DNA of 64,000 nucleotides from Rapana venosa. Taxonomy: Eukaryota > Mollusca > Gastropoda > Neogastropoda > Muricidae. Under the pieces are notes generated by a model that had not been told where the DNA came from, ran no database searches, and saw only the letters and a list, made by a program, of their open reading frames with translations. This document shows, in pieces, positions 1 through 9,192 of the stretch; within the stretch, counting starts at the first letter, position 1, and each line of letters starts with the position of its first letter. The stretch covers positions 8,541,090 to 8,605,089 of the forward strand of contig CM054155.1 of NCBI GenBank assembly GCA_028751875.1. The letters run 5' to 3'. A program made the position numbers and the translations under genes.

Positions 1-934
1 TTTTTTTCAAAAAAAGGGTTGGTTATATCCAATCTAAATTGGATGTTTCATGTTTTAATACAAAACAATTCCTTTTTTAAAGAAATAGCACAGAAAATTT
101 TTAAAATTTATGGCACATTTTTTTGGGAAAAATTTTTGATTCTTTTTTAAAGTATAGGGGCCATCTTTATAAAAAATAATAACAATAACAATGATGAAAA
201 TAAAAAAAAATTATCTTCTTTTATCTGGGAGGGACATTTTCTTTCCTATAATTTTTATAAAGGTTGGGGTTTTTACCTCAATTGACTTGACTAAACTTCA
301 AAATTTTTTTTACTTGTTTTACATGACAGCTTAACCGACTGGCTAGGGGGAAGTTGAAAACTGGGGGATCGAAAAATGGGCCCCTCCTTAAATTTACCAA
401 TACGAAAGCCAAAATTTTAATCTAAAACCCTAAAAAAAGGGCTTCGTCACAACTGTTAAAAGTGGGGTTGAAAAAGAGTACATGCATTAGAAAGTCCATA
501 CTTTTCCCCACGCTCTCTGTCCATTAAAGAAAGAGAAGGGTGGTTGGCCTGCTTGGTTTTGATGATCGATCAAAATTCCTGACTTGCACCACACCCACAA
601 AAGCGTTGCAGTAAATTTGAATCAAAACCCGAAAACTTGGATTGCCCCTTAATCAGTTAAAAAAAAGCCAGGAAGACTTCTAGAGAAAAAAAAAGAAAAG
701 GGGACCCTTTTTATTTAACTTTTTTCCCCCGAGGCTGAAGTGGAAACAAAAACATCCCACATTATTTGCGATGAGTTCCCTGTCTTTTGGGGCTGGGCAG
801 TATGAACACTTTCAGCAGGGCCCAAATAAACATGAAAAAAAGGGGTTAGGTGTGTCCACAGTTTTGTTTTTTTTTTTTTGGGCCCTCCGCGCAGTAGCCA
901 TGAGTGGCAGCATGCAAAGTAATTTTTAATCTTT
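1..934. other. Low-quality stretch, no gene recognised
   Basis: AT-rich sequence with many stretched homopolymers (runs of a, t, g and c of 4-9). I see no protein family, RNA gene or intact repeat. The texture matches the noisy blocks at 19.4-31.6 and 44.5-53 kb, so it is probably poorly polished sequence rather than unusual biology. Confidence 0.5.
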
Positions 935-1203
935 TTTCAAGGGGATTTTTTTCCCCTGGGGTTAACATTTAGTGCCGACTCCCCCTCCGCAAAATTCTTT
1001 GATGAGACTGTAAACAAAAGGGCACGGTCGAACGCATCAAAAACTTGCACACATTTAAAAAACCTGTTCTGCTTTTTGGAAGAGTAGGCCATTGTGTGCC
1101 TGTAGGAATGGATGACAACATTGACAAAACTGCGTACACATGGGAACTGGATGTAAAAAAACCACATGAGTGCTTATTCCATTATCTTTGAAATAAAAGA
1201 ATT
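935..1203 (+). mobile_element. SINE-II copy (noisy), core and 3' part
   Basis: This matches the SINE-II core seen cleanly at 3213-3432 and 63505-63856 (minus). In order it has the ccctggggttaacat segment, the gatgagactgtaaac block, gaagagtaggccattgtg, and an end reading gcttattccattatc then taaaaga. The tRNA-like head is not clearly recognisable, so it is 5'-truncated or corrupted. It lies just upstream of the thioesterase-like exon, presumably in an intron. Confidence 0.75.
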
Positions 1204-1302
1204 TTTAAAAACATATATATAAAATCCTTTTGGCTTTAGCATCTATCAGGGATGGAATTCAACTCCGTGGACTGAGGATTTTGTGGGTTTTGTTTGTTTC
1301 AG

Positions 1303-1406
1303 AGCTTCATGGCCAGACCTTGTCTCCTTTCAAAGACGTGAAGATGCGTGGTCACGTGACCTGGGTCGGCAAATCCTCCATGGAAGTCACCATGTTTGTT
1401 GAACAG
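1303..1406 (+). CDS. ACOT9: Exon of an acyl-CoA thioesterase 9-like gene
   Basis: This is an internal exon of 104 bases. It follows a pyrimidine/T-rich tract ending in ttgtttcag and is followed by a gtgtgg donor. It enters in phase 1 and leaves in phase 0. The 34-codon product includes LSPFKDVKMRGHVTWVG and SSMEVTMF. This resembles the segment of the mitochondrial acyl-CoA thioesterase ACOT9/ACOT10 hot-dog domain that contains a GHVxWVGxxSMEV motif (family knowledge). ACOT9 hydrolyses acyl-CoA to free acid and CoA in the mitochondrial matrix. I found no neighbouring exons: upstream ones would lie before the window or in noisy sequence, and the next one is not visible before the SLC16-like gene. 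It could be a stranded exon or pseudogene fragment, but intact splice sites and an open frame favour a real exon. Confidence 0.62.
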
Positions 1407-1689
1407 GTGTGGGGGGGGGGTTCACTTTTTTTTTCTTTTCTTTTTTCGTTTTTCGTCTGTTTTAAGTTTTTGTTTATTTTAGTCTTTTTTTGTTTGTTTT
1501 ATGACGATGCCTTTGAATTATTAAGATGGTATACTCTTGAATATGCTTTTCTTCACCTTCACCTATCCCGTAGTCCCGTGGACCGTGGGGACACCCATGA
1601 AGATTTTGCAACCAGCTTCCTCCACTCCCCACGGTCCTCTGCTGCACGAGGGGAGTTGTAGATGTGCAGTTCTGTTGTACAGATATTGG

Positions 1690-1950
1690 TTTGCAGTATG
1701 CAGCAGTACACTGCAATGCAATGCAAAGCAAAACAATACAGTATGACAGAACACAATACAAAATACACAACAACGCAATTGATTAAAACACTTCACTTCA
1801 CTTCACCACACTACACTACACTGCACTGCACTGCCTTGCACAATACTACTCTACGCTATGCTACTCTTCTCTATTCTACATTACACTATATTAAACTACG
1901 CTACACTACATTGCATTACATTATATTACATTACATTACACTTCACTACA
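1690..1950. repeat. Degenerate pentanucleotide repeat (tacac/tacat type)
   Basis: Long run of variants of ctaca, ttaca, ctgca and ctaat with strong 5-base periodicity. The same repeat resumes at 2913-3003, after the L2 fragment, so that element inserted into it. ORFs predicted here in several frames are by-products of the periodicity. Confidence 0.8.
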
Positions 1951-2692
1951 CAACATAAACTTTCCTCTATCACAAAAACTTCAATAGAATTCGGCAATAC
2001 GTCAGTTCCTTTGTCCAACTCTGTGAAGTATTTAGGAGTAGTTCTTGACAACACACTCTCTATGAAAAAATTCATCACCCAGACCTGCCAGTCTTGCTAC
2101 TATCAATTACGGCGCATAAGCGCGATTCGCAAGTATCTGTCCACTGATGCAACTTCCAAGCTTGTCACATCTCTTATTCTTTCACGTTTAGACTACTGTA
2201 ATTCTCTTTTGGCTGGCCTACCGGCATCATCTATCCACTCTCTTCAACGCATACAAAACTCTGCAGCTCGACTGGTCCTAAGAAAGAAAAAATCTGAACA
2301 CATCACTCCTCTTCTGCGATCTCTTCACTGGTTGCCTGTCTCACAAAGACTGGAGTATAAAATCAATACCCTCTGTTTCAAATGTCTCCACAAATCTGCA
2401 CCCTCTTATCTTTGTAACTGTCTTCACCTGTACACTCCATCCCGTTCCCTTCGTTCAGCCGCAGATACTTTGTGCTTTCGAACACCCAGATTCAAACAAA
2501 CCACTGTTGGCCGTCGCTCCTTCTCTGTTTCTGGTCCATCCACCTGGAATGACCTCCCTCTTTCACTTCGTCAAAAGCCTTCACTTGATTCCTTCAAATC
2601 CAGCCTCAAAACACACTTATTTTCTACCTGAGACTTTCCCCCCACATATCTGTCCCTAATTTTCAACAACATCTTTCACCTTCTAAGTGTTG

Positions 2693-2747
<55 letters not shown>

Positions 2748-2912
2748 GTGCGTGTGCGTGCGTAGTGCGCGCGCATGGATTTGAAATCTGTTGCTCATTA
2801 TGTTTAAGGAGAGTTGCATGCCTGTAAATGATTGAGCGCAAGCGCTTCGATTTGTTTGTTTTCTACAAGATTCAGCGCTATATAAATTCCATATATTATT
2901 ATTATTATTACT
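1951..2912 (+). mobile_element. 5'-truncated L2/CR1-like LINE (reverse transcriptase C-terminus and 3' end)
   Basis: An open frame runs to 2631 and encodes the C-terminal part of a non-LTR reverse transcriptase polyprotein. Readable blocks include VKYLGVVLDNTLSMKKF, SRLDYCNSLLAGLP, RLVLRKKKSEHITPLLRSLH and SGPSTWNDLPLSLR. These are typical of the region after the catalytic core in L2/CR1-group elements. The catalytic FADD/YADD part is absent, so it is a 5'-truncated insertion. The 3' UTR holds a long (GT)n tract (2697-2748), then gcgctatataaattcc and a short (att)n tail, as in L2-type LINEs. It is the best-preserved copy of this family here (about 680 bases of unbroken frame). Its flanks are two halves of a pentanucleotide repeat. 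Confidence 0.85.
2697..2748. repeat. (GT)n microsatellite inside L2 3' UTR
   Basis: Nearly perfect (GT)n followed by gtgcgtgcgtag. The other L2 copies carry a tract at the same place (11782-11890, 18901-18955, 53812-53912, 58886-58925), so it is an inherited part of the element. Confidence 0.9.
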
Positions 2913-3003
2913 ACACTACATTACACTATGCTACAATACACTACATTGCATCACATTACATTACACTCCACTGCACTACACTAGACTTCACCACACCGTA
3001 ATG
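2913..3003. repeat. Right half of the pentanucleotide repeat
   Basis: Same ctaca/ttaca periodicity as 1690-1950. The two halves bracket the L2 fragment. Confidence 0.75.
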
Positions 3004-3212
3004 CAGAAAATAGTTTTCCTTTTTTTTTTTTTGCTTGGCAAAATTTGTTCTTTCCTTTCAGTGTAGGGGAAATAACCACTGCATTTTTTAAAACATCCTT
3101 GTTGAGATGGGTGATGGCACTTGTGGATACCGCCAAGGCTCTTGTGGTTAACTAATCACAACACTTGCAGAGAAGTGTGTAGAGTCACAGCACATGAATG
3201 CAGCATAACTCC

Positions 3213-3432
3213 TTCAAATGAGACTATAAACCGAGACCCTGTGTTCGAACGCATGCAGAACATCTTGCGCACATGTTAAATCGTGTTCCGCTTTTCGGAA
3301 GAGTAGGCCATTGTGTGCCGGTGGAAACAGATGACAAAATTTACAAAACCGCATACACACGGGGACTGGATGTAAAAAAGCACATGAGTGCTTATTCCAT
3401 TATCCTCGATATAAAAGATTAGATAAATAAGG
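3213..3432 (+). mobile_element. SINE-II copy, headless
   Basis: Clean copy of the SINE-II core and 3' part. It begins at tcaaatgagactataaaccg, contains cttttcggaagagtaggcc, and ends with gcttattccattatcctcg and ataaaag. The tRNA-related head seen at 63770-63850 is missing, which suggests 5' truncation. It lies between the thioesterase-like and SLC16-like exons. Confidence 0.85.
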
Positions 3433-3571
3433 GTCCAGGCCCAGTGCTAAAAATACTTAATGTATGCACCCCTTCCTTTTACCAAGTCCAAGTGCAGTCA
3501 GTTCCTGCTATAGTTAGCACCAGCTGGGATGGAACGGATAGCAGCTGAGAGCAGCTGAAAACTGACTGCTG

Positions 3572-3818
3572 TTTTTATTTATTTATTTATACCACTTTAA
3601 GTCATGGCAGATTTCTCTGCGTGAAATTCGGGCTGCTCTCCCCAGGGAGAGCGCATCGCCACAAGAGCAGCGCTACCTTTTTATTTTTTATTTTTCCCTG
3701 TCTGCAAGTGTATTTGTTTCCCTATCAGAGTGGCTTTTTTCTACATATTTTGCCAGGGACTACTCTCTTGTTCCTGTGGGTTCTTTTACGTATGCTAAAT
3801 ATTTATGTGTAACACACG

Positions 3819-3849
<31 letters not shown>

Positions 3850-3998
3850 TAGCACCCATACCACCACTCATGGTCTAATGGATGGGGGCAAAACTGTACA
3901 CTTCTGACCCAGACTTTTGCTGTCTAGGCAGGCATGTTATCCCCCCCAAAATTAAACAAAGACAGCACCCCCCCCCCCCCCCCCCCCCCAAGAAGGAA
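3572..3998 (-). mobile_element. SINE-I copy, cut by assembly gap
   Basis: Read on the minus strand, the tail is (taaa)n at 3572-3590, preceded by a segment with gcagcccgaatttcacgcag and the core block around 3815-3845 (cctcggtttatcatctcatc on plus). The complete copy at 60617-61034 shows what should follow: a tRNA-like head. Here the head region (3880-3998) is diverged and runs into a poly-C stretch and the gap. Confidence 0.82.
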
Positions 3999-4498
3999 NN
4001 NNNNNNNNNNNNNNNNNNNNNNNNNNNNNNNNNNNNNNNNNNNNNNNNNNNNNNNNNNNNNNNNNNNNNNNNNNNNNNNNNNNNNNNNNNNNNNNNNNNN
4101 NNNNNNNNNNNNNNNNNNNNNNNNNNNNNNNNNNNNNNNNNNNNNNNNNNNNNNNNNNNNNNNNNNNNNNNNNNNNNNNNNNNNNNNNNNNNNNNNNNNN
4201 NNNNNNNNNNNNNNNNNNNNNNNNNNNNNNNNNNNNNNNNNNNNNNNNNNNNNNNNNNNNNNNNNNNNNNNNNNNNNNNNNNNNNNNNNNNNNNNNNNNN
4301 NNNNNNNNNNNNNNNNNNNNNNNNNNNNNNNNNNNNNNNNNNNNNNNNNNNNNNNNNNNNNNNNNNNNNNNNNNNNNNNNNNNNNNNNNNNNNNNNNNNN
4401 NNNNNNNNNNNNNNNNNNNNNNNNNNNNNNNNNNNNNNNNNNNNNNNNNNNNNNNNNNNNNNNNNNNNNNNNNNNNNNNNNNNNNNNNNNNNNNNNNN
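3999..4498. other. Assembly gap, 500 N
   Basis: Exactly 500 N, the same length as the gaps at 36557 and 56001, so this is a placeholder rather than a measured distance. It interrupts the interval in which upstream SLC16-like exons could lie. Confidence 0.99.
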
Positions 4499-4790
4499 AA
4501 AGATACGGTCAATGCTTATATGTCTGCCGAGGCTAAGTATGGCTAAAGGCTCTGTCATTTCCAAATGAAACACATTCAGACATCTTTCATTTACTGCATC
4601 TGTTAGAGTATGCCAAAAATGTTGAATAACTGTACATTGCCAAAACATATGTCTAAAACTATATATTTCTAAGTTGCCAAAAAAAATTCACAAAGATAAA
4701 TAATTGTTACTCCCATTACTTTTAATATAACATTTGTGCCCAAACATCTATTGGATAATTCTCAGTTGAAGCCATTTCATGTTGATATCA
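4499..4790 (-). mobile_element. Tx1/L1-like LINE fragment (C-terminal domain)
   Basis: On the minus strand this reads in pieces as KWLQLRIIQ, then HMFWQCTVIQHFWHTLTDAV and LSLGRHISIDRIF. The pattern of a KW-x-q-x-ri(I/L)h stretch followed by H(m/l)FW-x-C-xx(i/v)-x-x-FW is characteristic of the domain after the reverse transcriptase in L1/Tx1-type LINEs. An in-frame stop and frame changes show it is dead. Its 3' part disappears into the gap. Confidence 0.7.
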
Positions 4791-5145
4791 GAAATCTTAG
4801 ACATTCATCACTATCATCGTGATGATGATTATAATAACGATGACAGTTGTAAAATAGAATCTTCATGCATACTGCATTTTTGTTTGGCCACGATGACTGA
4901 CGATTTTCAACACATGATAAGAGGACATGTTTCCTTAATAGCAACCCCCCCCCTCCCCTTCCCCCCCTCTGTGCTAAGAATGGCACGTCATGAAAGCCAG
5001 TTTCAGCGCTACACAGGAAAAACAGAAGGAAGCGATGTCCTCTGCAATTAAGGGCAACACTTTCCTTTAAATCAGTTTGTGTGCAAGAAAAAATGGACAG
5101 AAAATTAAAATTATGACATATGTTCACACCTCGTGAGGTCAGGTG
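4791..5145. other. Probable intergenic or intronic sequence
   Basis: Includes short cat/gat-rich stretches around 4800-4860 and a C-rich tract at 4944-4970. No coding family or RNA gene is recognised. Confidence 0.4.
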
Positions 5146-5320
5146 AGATGTGACGTCAGGGCAAGATCACATTTCTTTCCTGTTCAGAAAAAAACAACTC
5201 GAATGCTCAGGTAAAAAATGAGAATTTTTGCCAGTAACATTTTTTTTTCGATGGAAGGGGAAATGATTACAGTTTTATGTGAAGAAAAATTAATGTGGAT
5301 AATGCCCTGACGTCACATCT
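5146..5320. mobile_element. Short inverted-repeat element (MITE-like)
   Basis: An 18-base sequence, agatgtgacgtcagggca, at 5146-5163 is repeated exactly in inverted orientation at 5303-5320. Looser similarity continues inward (cacatttctttc against cacattaatttttcttc). The 175-base unit has the size and architecture of a MITE. No coding capacity is seen and no target-site duplication is obvious. Each arm carries a TGACGTCA palindrome, which equals the consensus CRE. It sits about 260 bases upstream of the first recognised SLC16-like exon. Confidence 0.5.
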
Positions 5321-5578
5321 ACGGGTACTTCAGGAGGATTGAACACTGGCCTGTAGAAACTGGAAGCTATGTCATGTGTACCAGAACTTAACCAAGTCAC
5401 TGGAGGGACTGTGAAGATGGCTAGGCTTCTGCTGAGAGCTGGGTTTAGTGTTCTGTTCGCTGAGTTTAGAAAAGGAATATTCTGAAAATGGAATGTCATC
5501 TCCCTCCTTAGAGAAAAACAGGGGGGGAAAACCCAAACCTCTGAAACCTTGAAACTCTATGTATTTCCTGTCCCCCAG

Positions 5579-6269
5579 GTCTGGGCATGTCCATGCTGAT
5601 CATGCCCACTACCGTCCTCCTCGGCTTCTACTTCAAACGGCACCGGTCTCTGGCCAACTCCATCACTAGATGCGGGGTGGGGGTGGGGACGGTGACCTTC
5701 CCGCCCTTGGCCGCCTTCCTCCTCCGCCATTACGGCCTGAGGGGGGCGCTGCTGCTGATGGGCGCGCTGGGCCTGCACACGCTGGTTGCCGCCTGGCTGC
5801 TGAGGCCCACCTCCTTTTACAAGAAAAGGAAACAGCGTCTGGACGACAAGCGTTCTAGAACACTCCTGTCCAGTGCCGGTCTCACAGCTGAGAGCTTAGA
5901 GGGCAAAGGCGATAGAGAAGGGAAAGATAACGTTTGTAAATGTGGCCAACATGGAATAAAGAGTGAGGGAGTGGACTGCAGAATCTGTGAGGGTCCAACT
6001 GGAGACAGTACAGGTAACCCTGCTGGTAATCCAGAGGGCGCCCTCAACGGTTGTGTCGTCATCCTTGAACAGGAAGTCGGAACTACTTCCTGTTCCGGAA
6101 AAAGGCCTCATGGGCAAGGACACCTGCCTGTTTTGTCCTGTCCCCTTCAGGATGCTGCCTGCTTGTCGCAAAGCACACCAGTGCTGAACAGCTGTCCCAA
6201 AGAGAACTTTCGCCGTTGTACAAGTTTAGTTTCTGATCAAGAAAGTGATCCGATAACTGCTAATGGAAG
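5579..6269 (+). CDS. SLC16-like (monocarboxylate transporter family) exon A
   Basis: The exon follows a pyrimidine-rich acceptor (cctgtcccccag) and ends at aag before gtatgg. It enters in phase 1 and leaves in phase 2, with about 230 codons. The start resembles transmembrane segment 4 of MCTs. YFKRHRSLANSITRCG matches the second MCT signature (YFxKRRxLAxGxAxAG) between TM4 and TM5. Then come TM5, a GALLLMGALGLHTLVAAWL segment (TM6), an RP motif, and a long polar loop of about 150 residues. That loop is cytosolic in this major-facilitator family and here includes a CKCG...CRICEG cysteine cluster. SLC16 proteins move monocarboxylates, thyroid hormone or aromatic amino acids across the plasma membrane; the substrate cannot be told from this part. 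A long TM6-7 loop fits the SLC16A12/A13/A14 or invertebrate karmoisin-like types. TM1-3 exons were not found upstream and may lie in the gap. Confidence 0.85.
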
Positions 6270-6575
6270 GTATGGTTTGTGTGAGGGTGCAAGAGGTAAA
6301 TGTGTGTGTATGTGGGGGTTTTGTTTTTGTTTTGCTGCTGTTTGTTTTGATTGCTTACTCTTTTAGCCGTGTTGTAGTTAGCAAGTTAAATGTGCTCCTC
6401 ATTTACAAGGAGTAGGGCTATTACTACAGAGGACGCACGTATGCAGGATTTTGCATTCACAGTCAGTTGCTTCAACTCATACTCTCGACTTATTTTTCAA
6501 AGTTTAACAAATTACTTAATTGTAACTTAAATCAGGCCTATCCCTCATTTCTTTAAATGCTGAAAATGTAAAGTA

Positions 6576-6577
<2 letters not shown>

Positions 6578-6627
<50 letters not shown>

Positions 6628-6637
6628 TATATATATA

Positions 6638-6686
<49 letters not shown>

Positions 6687-6690
6687 CACA
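6578..6690. repeat. (TA)n microsatellite in SLC16-like intron
   Basis: About 110 bases of nearly pure ta with a few interruptions, ending in tacacacac. The short tyrosine-isoleucine ORF over it is not a gene. Confidence 0.95.
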
Positions 6691-6756
6691 CACCTATGTT
6701 TCTAACAGGACATTCAAATCAAATCATGATCATTGTTTAAATATCTACATATTCTT

Positions 6757-7053
6757 GAAGATAACTCTACATAGTTTGAGGTAGAAGACAGCTCTACATA
6801 GTTTGAGGTAGAAGATAGCTCTACATAGTTTGAGGTAGAAGATAGCTCTACATAGTTTGAGGTAGAAGATAGCTCTGCATAGTTTGAGGTAGAAGATAGC
6901 TCTGCATAGTTTGAGGTAGAAGATAGCTCTATATAGTTTGAGGTAGAAGATAGCTCTACATAGTTTGAGGTAGAAGATAGCTCTACATAGTTTGAGGTAG
7001 AAGATAGTTCTGCATAGTTTGAGGTAGAAGATAGCTCTACACTATTTGAGGTC
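6757..7053. repeat. 27-bp minisatellite, 11 units
   Basis: Eleven consecutive 27-base units, each starting gaagata(g)ctcta and ending atagtttgaggta, with only a few point differences between units. The first unit starts at 6757, the last at 7027. The array lies in the intron between SLC16-like exons A and B. Confidence 0.95.
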
Positions 7054-7345
7054 AGCTCTTTATTCTATCTTTTTCGAGAAATGGGAACTAAATAAGCATA
7101 GTGTACATTGATGTCAGGGTCTTCATCAGCGGCCAGCTTTATGCAAACAATCCTTTTTTAACGGGCTATAAAGTACACAAAGGCCCGACTAGTGGCTAGA
7201 GTTGTTAGTCCTGCCGTTAGAATCCAGTTCGTGATGTGATCGATTATTTCTCTGTAAAACATTGCTGTATCTTGTTTTCACCTGTAGGAACACAATACCA
7301 TCTCACCAAGCAAACTTGACCATGGCTGTCACTTTTTCCTTTCAG
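7054..7345 (+). other. Intron sequence, nothing recognised
   Basis: Unique-looking sequence between the 27-bp array and exon B. It ends in a good polypyrimidine tract and acceptor (ctttttcctttcag). Confidence 0.5.
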
Positions 7346-7507
7346 CCCTGCAGGCAGACCTGGTCGTGTGCTGGACACTCTCAGCCAGTCCAGCGTGGTC
7401 AGGTACATGTCGGCACCTCACCTAGAATTGGACGACACGCCCTGTGTGGTCACTCCTGCTGACCAGCCCTCAGACACTGCCCACAGCCCATCCCGGACAC
7501 CCCTCCA
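7346..7507 (+). CDS. SLC16-like exon B (cytosolic loop)
   Basis: An exon of 162 bases between a strong acceptor (tttttcctttcag) and a gtaagg donor. It enters and leaves in phase 2, exactly the phase left by exon A. It encodes the rest of the TM6-7 loop, including VLDTLSQSSVVRYMSAPHL followed by a proline/threonine-rich stretch ending in SRTPL. The SxxxRYxSxPxL pattern resembles the loop of several SLC16 proteins (family knowledge, from memory). There are no in-frame stops across the spliced join. It is supported by phase and motif together, as the raw ORF alone is in another frame. Confidence 0.75.
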
Positions 7508-8356
7508 GTAAGGTTTGGGTGCTGATGGGAACTGGCCTCTATCTTTTGTCCTTTCCATTCCTCGGCTAGTGCTACAATGTTCACCAATGGTGAGGTGGGG
7601 TTGTTTTGGTTATTCAGCCGATTTTGCCCACAACTAAGGTAGCTGCATTTCCGACCTCGAGGACGGTCTGTATCTTAAAATGATTTGTCTGCCATGCTAT
7701 TCCTTCCCTTACTACATCAACGTGTGCCGCAGGCATAGCGAGGGCAGTCCTGTGGTCACAAGAGGATGTCCCTATACCTGGCTAGGGGACATTTTCATTA
7801 AAATAAAAGCAACACAAGTTAAAGACGTTCAATAATAGGGAAATTTCTTTTGCCGTTTGATCAACCCCTTCTTGTTTGTGCATGGAGTTGCTTCCCTTTA
7901 ACTGTTAGCTGATTGGTCATGCCATATTTTAAAATAATGTTAAATCTGTTTTTCGGAAAAAAGCGGCTTTTATTTTTAACAAGGGTACCAGCACAAAGGA
8001 AGTTCCTTGATTTTTCAGGAAATATTAAAAATAAATGGACTTCAAAACTGATTGTGTAGGCTGAGGAAACTTAAATGTGTGAAAATCAGTTTGATCCTTT
8101 TCGTGGTTCAGCTGTTAAAATCTTATCCCTTATTAAATCAAACCTATGAGTGTCGCAGTGCTTTTCTTTGTTTAGCATTTACTGACTTGATTAAAAGCAA
8201 ATTGCACAATGATATATATTCATTCTAAAATTATTCCTCGTAACTATCAAAAGTACACAAACTAAACTTTTACATTCTATCATGAAATGTCAGGTTTAAC
8301 AAAGGTATTTTCAGGCTTGCTGAATTGTTCAACAGAGGCTAATCTAGTCTTTCCAG
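7508..8356 (+). other. Intron sequence, nothing recognised
   Basis: AT-rich sequence between exons B and C with no coding family, RNA gene or known repeat that I can identify. Confidence 0.5.
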
Positions 8357-8978
8357 GATAGAGGTTTTGTCAACTGTAAAACACTCTGTTTAAACAGGAG
8401 ACAAAACAGTGCTTCCCAGGATCTTATTTATTTATTTATTTATTTATTTATATCGAGGATAATGGAATATGTACTCATGTGCTTTTTTACATATAGTCCC
8501 CATATGTATGCGGTTTTGTAAATTTTGTCATCTGTTCCCACTGGCACACAATGGCCTACTCTTTCGAAAACCAGAACAGGATTTAACGTGTGCGCAAGAT
8601 GTTCTGCGTACGTTCGCACATGGGGCCTCGGTTTATAGTCTCATCCAACGGAGATGGGAGAGTGGAGTCTGCACTGATGTTAACTCCAGAGGAAAATATT
8701 CCCTTGAATGGGATAGAGATTGTGTGAACTTAAAAGCAACTCTGTTTAAACAGTGGCCAACAGAGTGCTTCCCAGGATAGTGATTATGTAAACTTAAAAG
8801 CAGCTCTGTTTAAACAGTGGGCAATAGAGTACTTCCCAGGATAATGATTATGTAAACTTAAAAGTGACTCTGTTTAAGCAGTGGCAAATAGAGTGCTTCC
8901 TGGGATAATGATTATGTAAACTTAAAAGTGACTCTGTTTAAACAGTGGCCAACAGAGTGATTCCCAGGATAACTCTGG
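8357..8978. repeat. 64-bp minisatellite split by a SINE
   Basis: Four 64-base units start at 8710, 8774, 8838 and 8902, followed by a partial one. Each contains aaacttaaaag, ctctgtttaa(a/g)cagtgg and agagt.cttccc. A diverged unit of the same type is at 8357-8420. The SINE-II copy at 8426-8709 lies between them, so it inserted into or beside the array. The last partial unit runs into the splice acceptor of exon C at 8994. Confidence 0.9.
8426..8709 (-). mobile_element. SINE-II copy, minus strand, headless
   Basis: On the minus strand the element ends in (aaat)n (seen as cttatttatttattt on plus at 8425-8450). It contains the 30-base shared block at 8617-8646 and ends near 8709 with the ttaactccagaggaaaatat segment. 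The tRNA head is missing. It is nested in the 64-bp minisatellite; agg(g)at occurs at both edges and may be a short target duplication. Confidence 0.85.
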
Positions 8979-8994
8979 TCCTCCCTCTGTGCAG

Positions 8995-9192
8995 CACATG
9001 GCTGGGTCGAGTGGGTCAGGGGGTCAGGCAGGTGGCCGGGGTTCTAGACTTCGGGCTGTTCCACAGTCCCATGTTTCGTCTGCTGGTGGTCTTCTTCATC
9101 TGCTCGCCTGTGTCCTATGCCGCCACTGTCTACCTGCCCGCCATGGCTACTGGGAAGTCACTCAGCAAGGAGCAGGCTGCTTTGCTTCTCAG
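8995..9192 (+). CDS. SLC16-like exon C (TM7 region)
   Basis: An exon of 198 bases between a good acceptor (ctccctctgtgcag) and a gtaagg donor. It enters and leaves in phase 2, continuing exon B without a stop. The product contains FGLFHSPMFRLLVVFF, then PVSYAATVYLPAMATGKSLS and KEQAALLLR. This matches the LF.....F.........YLP....G.S..QAALLLS pattern of TM7 and the following loop in SLC16 transporters. Exons for TM8-12 are not visible downstream within the window, so the gene runs into a long intron, is rearranged, or is broken. No frame damage is seen in the three exons. Confidence 0.82.

Noticed and set aside
3875..4648. ORFs of 186-257 residues across the gap
   Set aside because: Mostly unknown residues from N. 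Only the L1/Tx1-like end at 4499-4648 is meaningful. The same applies to ORFs over the gaps at 36557 and 56001.
6757..7053. CRISPR-like array or let-7-related repeat
   Set aside because: Units are contiguous with no spacers, so it is not CRISPR. The gaggtag seed match to let-7 is accompanied by no further identity and no hairpin, so it is coincidence.
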